A DNA stretch of 19,693 nucleotides from Ignavibacteriaceae bacterium (GTDB lineage Bacteria > Bacteroidota > Ignavibacteria > Ignavibacteriales > Ignavibacteriaceae), in NCBI GenBank assembly GCA_025449775.1, contig JANWIS010000202.1:1-19693 (forward strand), read 5' to 3'. Shown piece after piece: positions 14,074 to 19,693 of the stretch; position 1 is the first letter of the stretch; each line of letters starts with the position of its first letter. The notes beneath the pieces were generated by a model, which worked only from the letters and a program-made list of their open reading frames with translations, did not search any database and was not told the origin of the DNA. Both the position numbers and the translations under genes were made by a program.

Positions 14074-15608
14074 GCAGACAGTTAAATAAAATGGAATTAA
14101 TTTCTGCTTATCTGGATGGTGAATTATCCCAAACCGAAAAAATCGAAGTAGAAAAACTTCTTGAATCCTCACCTGAACTGAGGAGTAAGCTTGAAGAATT
14201 AAAAAAAGTGAAAGAATTAATAAACAAAGTTAAAACCATCCCTGAATCTCCTTACTTTGAAACAAGGTTAATGACAGAAATAGAATCTCAAAAGTCCGGC
14301 AGTGAAAAATCAGGTAAATGGATTTTAGCGGCGGCTTTAGTTTTAATAACTCTTGGAGTTATGACTGCATTGAAAATCAATCCCAATTTAATTAATAATA
14401 TTTGGGAAGATCAGAAAACACTTCTATCAGGATTTTATAAAGAAAATCTGAAGCCGGTTTTATTTGCAGCAAATCTTACAACTGATGATATATTCAATTT
14501 TGCTGTGAACAATGAATTACCTCTCGACAACAGCCGGAAACAATATCTTCTGCTTGGATATGATGATTCAGGAAAAGAATTTTTTGAAATCAGAACCAGT
14601 GATGAAAAGCTCAAAAGGGAAAGTTATAACAACTTTATCGCTGCAATGAAATTGGATGAAGAACAAAAAGAGATTGTTGATTCTATACTTGTAAGCTATT
14701 GTGAAGCTCTTGAATCACAGCTTCTCGTGAATGATAATAATACGGTAGCAATCAATCCGAATTTGTGGAATTACAGGAAAGCGATTTTTGCTGATCTTCT
14801 GATGACAGCAGAAAAACTGAATGATAAAGAGTTTTATAAAGTGGTTCCTGGTGGAATTGATTTGAATGACCGGGTTAAAATTGTTCATGCAGTTGAGAGG
14901 CTGAAAACTTCTGCAGCAAACGAATATATTTTTGTTACTCCCGATTCAGTATTCACAGATTCTTATGAGTTCATTCATGAAGAGCATCAAATAAAAATCT
15001 TGGAAGTGGAAAAACAAATTGCTGTTCATGAAAAAGAAATTGAACAGTTCAATCTCAGCATCAGGTACGACACAACTTTAAAACATCTCTCGGCTGAAAA
15101 ACGAATTAGTACCCAGTTCCATATTAGTGTTGATCCGAATATATGCAGGATTGATTTGCCGGAACATCAAATACCTGACGCACAATTTCCTGATATTGAA
15201 AGCATTAATAATATGATTGAAGTCGCAACTAACAACATTCATTTTTATGCTTACAAAGTTCCGAAAGTTGAGAAGTCAAATACAGGAATTAAATTTAAAT
15301 ACTATGATGGTGATTCTGTGCATAGTTATGAAATAGAATACGGCGAATTAAATTTAGATTCCATTGCAGCTGCAAATCATCAATTGGATCTTTATCGTTT
15401 AGATCAGTTACCTCCGCCTGAACCGTTCAATGATTCAATGCTTGCAAAATATCAGTTCGATAAGGACTATTATTACCGGTATTACAGTAATGAAGAATTA
15501 AAAAAAGAAATGGAAGAACTTCAGAAGGAATTTCACCAGTTTATTAAAGAAATGAAAGACTGGCGTCATGAAGTTCATAAAGAAGTAACAAAGAGCTATA
15601 AAAAATAA
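14070..15608 (+). CDS. Anti-sigma-like membrane protein with large unrecognised outer domain
   Basis: 512 residues. The N-terminal part (ELISAYLDGELSQTEKIEVE, then LLESSPELRSKLEELKKVKEL) has the helical pattern of zf-HC2 anti-sigma domains. The zinc-ligand cysteines and histidine are absent. One membrane helix follows at about 84-103 (WILAAALVLITLGVMTALKI). About 400 residues then lie outside. They include LDEEQKEIVDSILVSYCEALES near 195, faintly like the periplasmic Spy/CpxP helical pattern; a charged helix near 310-330; and a strongly charged C-terminal helix of lysine and glutamate. I do not recognise this outer domain. The start is TTG at 14070, overlapping the sigma stop, with AGGAG eight bases upstream; an internal ATG at 14091 is an alternative. 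Operon position makes it the probable regulator of the ECF factor, sensing envelope conditions. Confidence 0.75.
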   Translation: MSRQLNKMELISAYLDGELSQTEKIEVEKLLESSPELRSKLEELKKVKELINKVKTIPESPYFETRLMTEIESQKSGSEKSGKWILAAALVLITLGVMTALKINPNLINNIWEDQKTLLSGFYKENLKPVLFAANLTTDDIFNFAVNNELPLDNSRKQYLLLGYDDSGKEFFEIRTSDEKLKRESYNNFIAAMKLDEEQKEIVDSILVSYCEALESQLLVNDNNTVAINPNLWNYRKAIFADLLMTAEKLNDKEFYKVVPGGIDLNDRVKIVHAVERLKTSAANEYIFVTPDSVFTDSYEFIHEEHQIKILEVEKQIAVHEKEIEQFNLSIRYDTTLKHLSAEKRISTQFHISVDPNICRIDLPEHQIPDAQFPDIESINNMIEVATNNIHFYAYKVPKVEKSNTGIKFKYYDGDSVHSYEIEYGELNLDSIAAANHQLDLYRLDQLPPPEPFNDSMLAKYQFDKDYYYRYYSNEELKKEMEELQKEFHQFIKEMKDWRHEVHKEVTKSYKK

Positions 15609-15738
15609 ATTCTATTCAACCGGAAGTGAAAACAACCAGCCTAAAATCAGATTTTTATATTCTCGTATTTCAATCTAAGTCTTAGTATTTTTTCAACCAT
15701 CCTATAAATTATCCGCTTATACCTGAAATCTTTAATAG

Positions 15739-15755
15739 TAACCAGAAATCGGTTA
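15739..15755 (+). repeat. Small inverted repeat in the gap before the phosphatase operon
   Basis: TAACC (15739-15743) and GGTTA (15751-15755) flank seven bases, with ATTTTAT after. It is the only structure I see in the 207-base gap between the anti-sigma-like gene and the phosphatase operon. It is a weak terminator at best. No convincing promoter is visible. Confidence 0.2.
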
Positions 15756-15815
15756 ATTTTATAGTGATTAGTTATCCAGTAATTAAAAATCCTGATAAGA
15801 ATAAACTAGGATAGA

Positions 15816-17027
15816 ATGGTCAATTTCTTTAAAAACAATGTCAACAGGCATTTACAACTTTTTATTTTGTCAACCATTTTGATGCTGGTCTTCCGGTTGC
15901 TTTTTGGGAAGCCTGATACACTATTCCTAAAAATAATTTTTGACCTGATGGTCGCTTCGTCTGTTTTTTTTCTGTTGATAACTTTAATAAAGTATGAGAA
16001 CAGCAGGGCCACATCCAGTCTTTCATTGATTATGAATGTTGGAATATTAAGTGCGATTGTATTCTTCATCATAACTTTTTCTGATTTAATTATGTCCTCG
16101 CTTTTTGACAATGTCAATTTGCGGCTGAATAATCCCGGACTTGTTTACAACCTTGTTTCTCTGATTTATATTCTTGTATTTGTAATCTTCTGCTCGTATG
16201 TGTTATTAACTCTCAGGCATCTTTATTTTTTAAACCAGGGGAGGAAATCGGGAATATATTTTATTACTATGTTGATTTTTTTAGTGACTGCAAGTATTTC
16301 AAACAATTATTTTGCTGATGAAAGTCTTTCATTTTTAAGTAATACATTTTTCATAGTTGCTGTTCTGCTGATGATCTTCAACTCGATTAGAATTTCCTGG
16401 ATCGCCTTCCTACCGAAGAAAGAGAAAATATATCTGCTGATACTTTCAATTGTGATATCAATTTTATTTCTTGTTAATGTCAGCAGCAGTTCGGGTGATA
16501 ATATTCACAGTCAGATGCTTGATACCTTTTCAGCTTCTCTCAGCCAATTCAATATGATCGTTATGATTTACGGAGCCATTTATTTTTTTATGCTTTTCTT
16601 TACGACATTGTTTCACTTACCAACAGCGGAAGCTTACGACAGAAAAGTACAGGAAGTAAATTCTCTTCAATATTTCAGCAAGCTGATAACCGAAGTTCTG
16701 GATTTTAATGACCTTGCCGAAACTGTAACTGATATAACAATGAAAGTAAGTAACGCTAATGCTTCCTGGATAATCTGGCGTGAGAATAATAAACTTATCA
16801 CACTTGCTGTAAAAAATATCGGCTATATCGAATCAGAAAAATTCAGCAAAATTATTACTGAGAAAATTGAGCCTGCAAAACTTAACTCAACTAAAACAAT
16901 TTCTATAAATGAACGGCTTGATTCAATTCCATCCGGACAAAAATTCACTGCTGTTTCATTATCACCAATAAGAACAAAAGGTGAAGTTCAGGGAATTTTA
17001 GTTGCAGCCAAAAGTGCCGGAAAATGA
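15816..17027 (+). CDS. N-terminal part of interrupted RsbU-like phosphatase: membrane and GAF domains
   Basis: 403 codons to an in-frame TGA. About seven to eight membrane helices occupy residues 14-275 (for example FILSTILMLVFRLLF, IVFFIITFSDLIMSSLF, ISIVISILFLVNV fragments and FMLFFTTLFHL). A short linker (YDRKVQEVNSLQYFSKLITEVLDFNDLAETV) then leads into a GAF domain from about 285, whose last strand is GEVQGILVAAKSAGK. The frame continues unchanged after the TGA into FTPEDLSAIETFSDYASVAIEN, the normal end of a GAF domain, and then a SpoIIE phosphatase. This piece alone has a broken GAF domain and no catalytic part. AGGA four bases before the ATG is the probable ribosome site. It is best viewed as the first part of one 698-codon gene spanning 15816-17912. 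Confidence 0.85.
   Translation: MVNFFKNNVNRHLQLFILSTILMLVFRLLFGKPDTLFLKIIFDLMVASSVFFLLITLIKYENSRATSSLSLIMNVGILSAIVFFIITFSDLIMSSLFDNVNLRLNNPGLVYNLVSLIYILVFVIFCSYVLLTLRHLYFLNQGRKSGIYFITMLIFLVTASISNNYFADESLSFLSNTFFIVAVLLMIFNSIRISWIAFLPKKEKIYLLILSIVISILFLVNVSSSSGDNIHSQMLDTFSASLSQFNMIVMIYGAIYFFMLFFTTLFHLPTAEAYDRKVQEVNSLQYFSKLITEVLDFNDLAETVTDITMKVSNANASWIIWRENNKLITLAVKNIGYIESEKFSKIITEKIEPAKLNSTKTISINERLDSIPSGQKFTAVSLSPIRTKGEVQGILVAAKSAGK
17025..17027 (+). other. In-frame TGA inside the phosphatase gene
   Basis: The TGA is codon 404 of a frame that otherwise runs open from 15816 to 17912. Coding character and domain homology are continuous on both sides in the same frame, so this is a single-base substitution, read-through site or sequence error, not an indel. 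Confidence 0.9.
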
Positions 17028-17912
17028 TTTACTCCGGAAGATCTCAGTGCAATCGAAACATTTTCAGATTATGCTTCAGTTGCAATTGAAAATTCCAGAC
17101 TGCTTGAAGAATCAATTGAGAAAGAACGGCTTGAAAAAGAGCTCGATGTTGCAAGAGAAATTCAGAGAAAAATTTTACCCGTGAATCTTCCAGTTTATCC
17201 CGATTTACAGATTGCTTCAGTCTTTATTCCGGCATTTGAAGTTGGAGGAGATTATTACGACTTCTTCGAGATTAGCGAAACAAGGCTTGGTTTTGTTATC
17301 GCAGATGTTTCGGGTAAAGGAATTTCTGCTGCATTTATTATGGCAGAAGTAAAAGGAATTTTCGAATCACTTGCAAAAACTATTGAACGACCGAAAGATA
17401 TTCTTATCAAAGCAAATGAAATTCTCAGACACACACTCGACAGTAAATCATTTGTAAGTGCTGCTTATGGTTACATTGATTTAATTGATGAGAAATTATT
17501 TTTAGCCCGTGCCGGACATTGTCCGTTATTCTTGTTGAGGGAAAATGAAACCAAACAAATAAAACCTTCAGGATTGGGACTTGGACTAAGTGATAACCAA
17601 TATTTTAATCAAACTCTGGAAGAATTTTCAATTACTCTTAAAGAGAACGATACAATTGTGCTCTATACCGATGGTATTACAGATGCAAAGAATGAATATT
17701 TTGAAGATTTTGGAGATAAGCATTTTCTTGAAATATTACTTGCAAACAGTCATTTGAGTGCAAAGGAACTTTCAAATAAAATTATTCACGAAGTATCTGT
17801 TTTTTCCAGTAATCATTCGCAGTATGATGACATAACTTTAGTTATTTTTAAGTGTCAACAAAAACCTAAAACCGATGGAGTTAAAGAATGGCAGAATTCA
17901 ATACATCAATAA
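17028..17912 (+). CDS. C-terminal part of interrupted RsbU-like phosphatase: SpoIIE/PP2C domain
   Basis: In frame with the piece before the TGA. It contains the end of the GAF domain (FTPEDLSAIETFSDYASVAI), a helical linker (KELDVAREIQRKILP) and then a complete SpoIIE-type PP2C domain. This has FEVGGDYYDFF and IADVSGKGISAAF with metal-binding aspartates, LYTDGITDAKNEYFEDFGD and YDDITLVIF. Such enzymes dephosphorylate STAS anti-anti-sigma proteins. The only usual start codon after the TGA is GTG 17181, with a poor ribosome site. Starting there would give 243 residues that still include the whole catalytic core. The end overlaps the STAS gene by 25 bases, so the two are tightly coupled. Confidence 0.85.
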   Translation, partial: FTPEDLSAIETFSDYASVAIENSRLLEESIEKERLEKELDVAREIQRKILPVNLPVYPDLQIASVFIPAFEVGGDYYDFFEISETRLGFVIADVSGKGISAAFIMAEVKGIFESLAKTIERPKDILIKANEILRHTLDSKSFVSAAYGYIDLIDEKLFLARAGHCPLFLLRENETKQIKPSGLGLGLSDNQYFNQTLEEFSITLKENDTIVLYTDGITDAKNEYFEDFGDKHFLEILLANSHLSAKELSNKIIHEVSVFSSNHSQYDDITLVIFKCQQKPKTDGVKEWQNSIHQ

Positions 17913-18238
17913 GTGAAAAAGGGGATGTAAATGTTATTAATCTCAAAGGATATCTTGATGCACATACAGCTCCTGCACTTGAGAATAATTTTACCCAGCT
18001 GATTGAAAATAACAAGTTTAAAATCGTTGTGAATTTTCAAAACCTCGCATACATAAGCAGTGCCGGGTTAGGAGTTTTTATGGCTTATATAGAAAATATC
18101 AGGGAGAACAAAGGCGACATTAAACTGACCAATATGAGCGATAAAGTTTTTAACATTTTCGACCTGCTTGGTTTTCCTCTTTTATATGAAATTTATAAAA
18201 GTGAAGAAGAAGCTATCAACAAGTTTGGTGCAATATAA
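17888..18238 (+). CDS. STAS-domain anti-anti-sigma factor, RsbV type
   Basis: The 116-residue single STAS domain has the phospho-acceptor motif NLAYISSAGLGVFMAY near residue 53; the first strand is SEKGDVNVINLKGYLDAHTA. When dephosphorylated it should bind the RsbW-like kinase encoded next, freeing whatever that kinase holds. When phosphorylated it is released. GGAG seven bases before the ATG lies inside the end of the phosphatase gene, which it overlaps by 25 bases; only two bases separate it from the kinase gene. It is similar in plan to the STAS protein at 12994-13335 but clearly divergent in sequence. Confidence 0.92.
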   Translation: MAEFNTSISEKGDVNVINLKGYLDAHTAPALENNFTQLIENNKFKIVVNFQNLAYISSAGLGVFMAYIENIRENKGDIKLTNMSDKVFNIFDLLGFPLLYEIYKSEEEAINKFGAI

Positions 18239-18240
18239 CA

Positions 18241-18681
18241 TTGGGTAACAGCATTAAAAATAATCTTAAAGAAATAAAAGTAAGCAGCAAGACTGAAAAC
18301 CTTTCTAAGATAAGAGACTTTGTCGGTGCTAATGCATCCACAGCAGGTGTGTCGCAATCCACTGTTGAAAATATCGTTCTTGCTGTTGATGAAGCTTGTA
18401 CTAATATAATCAAGCATGCTTACAAATCTTCTCCTGATGGAGAAATAATTATCCAAATAGAATACGATGAATCCAGGCTCACGATTACTATCATAGATTA
18501 TGGAAAATCATTTGAGCCCGAACGCATTCCTCAGCCTGATCTAAGAAAATATTACAATGAAAGAAAAGTTGGCGGATTGGGAATGTACCTGATGAAATCC
18601 CTGATGGATGACGTAAAGTATACATCTATCCCGGGAAAATACAACCAGGTTCTGCTTTCAAAAAATTTAAGAGGCTCCTGA
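18241..18681 (+). CDS. RsbW/SpoIIAB-like serine protein kinase (anti-sigma type)
   Basis: The 146-residue GHKL-fold ATPase has the N box VLAVDEACTNIIKHAYKSS near residue 40, with the Mg-binding asparagine. It also has the G1-type TIIDYGKSFEP near 80 and the G2 motif KVGGLGMYLMKSLMDDVKY near 108. These are the HATPase_c_2 features of RsbW kinases, which phosphorylate a STAS partner and sequester a target protein. The start is TTG at 18241, two bases after the STAS stop, with no clear ribosome site, so it relies on coupling. The following phosphatase gene starts five bases later. There is no sigma-B-like gene in view, so the protein it sequesters is unknown. Confidence 0.9.
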   Translation: MGNSIKNNLKEIKVSSKTENLSKIRDFVGANASTAGVSQSTVENIVLAVDEACTNIIKHAYKSSPDGEIIIQIEYDESRLTITIIDYGKSFEPERIPQPDLRKYYNERKVGGLGMYLMKSLMDDVKYTSIPGKYNQVLLSKNLRGS

Positions 18682-18685
18682 AAAA

Positions 18686-19693
18686 ATGGTAGAAGCCAGG
18701 AACTTAAAAGTAAAGAGAAACCTTTCAGCACTGATCGATTTCAGCCGGATAATAAATTCAAGCATTGATCTGGAATTTATTCTTAATAATGTTCTACTGA
18801 CTTGCCTCGGAAAATTTTTAGCGACCAAAGGTTTGATTGCTTTAAAGGAAAACAAGAAAATAGTTTTAAAAAGTTCAAAAGGACTTGGAACATCACTGGT
18901 AAAAGAATTTCCTGAATTAGATGCTACTCACGATTGTACCGATGACCCAAAGTTGAATTCATTTATGCATATCGCAAATTTAAAAGTCACTGAAAAAATA
19001 CTTTCTTCAGATAATTGTATTGGATTGGTTTGTCTTGGAGAAAAGCTTAACAAATCCGATTACACAGAAGATGATGTGGAATTTCTCAGCACAATCCTGA
19101 ATATATCGGCGACTGCAATTCAGAACTCGATGGTGATCAATGAATTGAGAAAGGTAAATCGTCAGCTTGATACAAGGGTTCAAAGATTAAGTTCACTTTT
19201 TGAACTGAGCAAAGAGTTCGGCACATTCTCCGAATCATTTAAAGTAATCAAGCTGCTCGTTTTTTCAATACTCGGTCAGTTCCTTGTTCAAAAATATTCT
19301 GTCGTTCTTTTCGATAATAATGAAGCTAACATCCTCGATTCAAAATTTGATAATGAAAAACTTCAAATCTTAATAAAACACTACCAGCTTTGGAACAACC
19401 AGGATTCGTTAAAAAAGGAAGAGATAAATAGAGACTATCCGGAATTGCATGAACTTGGAATAGAACTGATGGTTCCTATGCAGCTTCAGGGAAAATCACG
19501 CGGAGTAATACTTCTTGGCAGCAGAGCAGGAAACCGGGAATATAACAGCAGTGATATAGAATTTATATTTTCAGTGGGCAACCTTGCAATAATATCGTTG
19601 GAAAATAACAGGCTCTTTATTGAAGCTCTCGAGAAACAAAAAATGGAAGAGGAACTTTTAATAGCAAGAGACATTCAGCGGAATTTACTCCCG
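18686..19693 (+). CDS. GAF-GAF-SpoIIE phosphatase, 3' end outside window
   Basis: 336 codons are visible, from ATG 18686, five bases after the kinase stop, running open to the window edge. There are no membrane helices, so it is cytoplasmic, unlike the first phosphatase. A first GAF-type domain covers about residues 15-155 (FSRIINSSIDLEFILNNVLL to ISATAIQNSMVINELRK). A coiled linker (NRQLDTRVQRLSSLFELSK) follows, then a second GAF at about 170-310 (ending IFSVGNLAIISLENNRLF). The last residues, EELLIARDIQRNLLP, are the same helix that precedes the SpoIIE core in the upstream gene (KELDVAREIQRKILP), so a PP2C domain almost certainly follows. It would be a second input to the same STAS/kinase pair. 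Confidence 0.85.
   Translation, partial: MVEARNLKVKRNLSALIDFSRIINSSIDLEFILNNVLLTCLGKFLATKGLIALKENKKIVLKSSKGLGTSLVKEFPELDATHDCTDDPKLNSFMHIANLKVTEKILSSDNCIGLVCLGEKLNKSDYTEDDVEFLSTILNISATAIQNSMVINELRKVNRQLDTRVQRLSSLFELSKEFGTFSESFKVIKLLVFSILGQFLVQKYSVVLFDNNEANILDSKFDNEKLQILIKHYQLWNNQDSLKKEEINRDYPELHELGIELMVPMQLQGKSRGVILLGSRAGNREYNSSDIEFIFSVGNLAIISLENNRLFIEALEKQKMEEELLIARDIQRNLLP

Noticed and set aside
15806..16117. 103-residue minus-strand ORF over the start of the phosphatase gene
   Set aside because: It is antisense to membrane-helix codons; the composition follows from the plus-strand gene.
17025..17027. UGA reassigned to an amino acid (alternative genetic code)
   Set aside because: TGA is the normal stop of aroK, the ECF sigma gene and the RsbW-like kinase gene in this window, so the code is standard here.
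17025..17070. Selenocysteine insertion at the TGA
   Set aside because: The codon lies in a variable loop of a GAF domain where no catalytic cysteine is expected, and I see no convincing SECIS-like hairpin in the following bases.
17002..17184. Separate 60-residue ORF bridging the phosphatase break
   Set aside because: It is out of frame with the GAF-SpoIIE homology that continues through the same bases, so it is a shadow frame.

Overview
The window is AT-rich bacterial chromosome from a member of the Bacteroidota/Chlorobi/Ignavibacteria group, most likely an Ignavibacteria-like organism. The signs are a two-propeller protein with a type IX secretion (T9SS)-style C-terminal domain, a PpiD-type foldase, outer-membrane beta-barrel proteins, and the mix of anti-sigma and partner-switching genes. 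The lineage is inferred from protein character only. No rRNA, tRNA, CRISPR array, insertion sequence or phage gene is visible.

Layout. (1) 1-4283, minus strand: crp/fnr-type regulator, then a PHP phosphoesterase, then (own promoter) a PorZ-like propeller protein, then an ABC-F ATPase cut by the window edge. (2) 4470-7390, plus strand: a ppiD/surA-like foldase closed by a good terminator, then an outer-membrane beta-barrel protein. The divergent gap between the regulator and ppiD holds a perfect FNR-type box and a second 14-bp palindrome. (3) 7459-10291, plus: aroK-aroB (shikimate pathway) and nadA (NAD synthesis), with a leader before nadA holding two hairpins, a 12-codon ORF with a full Shine-Dalgarno sequence, and direct repeats. 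(4) 10288-13335, minus: a histidine kinase whose stop codon overlaps the nadA stop, purA, and a STAS anti-anti-sigma protein. (5) 13477-15608, plus: an ECF sigma factor overlapping a membrane anti-sigma-like protein that lacks zinc ligands and carries a large unrecognised outer domain. (6) 15816-19693, plus: an Rsb-type partner-switching operon consisting of a membrane GAF-SpoIIE phosphatase, STAS antagonist, RsbW-like kinase and a second GAF-GAF-SpoIIE phosphatase cut by the window end.

How they work together. Regions 3 and 4 are mostly housekeeping metabolism (chorismate, NAD, AMP). Regions 4 to 6 are dense in regulation: a STAS protein beside an ECF sigma/anti-sigma pair, then a cascade in which two phosphatases with different sensory inputs could dephosphorylate STAS proteins that a single RsbW-like kinase phosphorylates. 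No sigma-B-type target is present, so the output is unknown. The most striking observation is that the first phosphatase gene is split by an in-frame TGA (17025-17027) while the reading frame and homology run straight through it.
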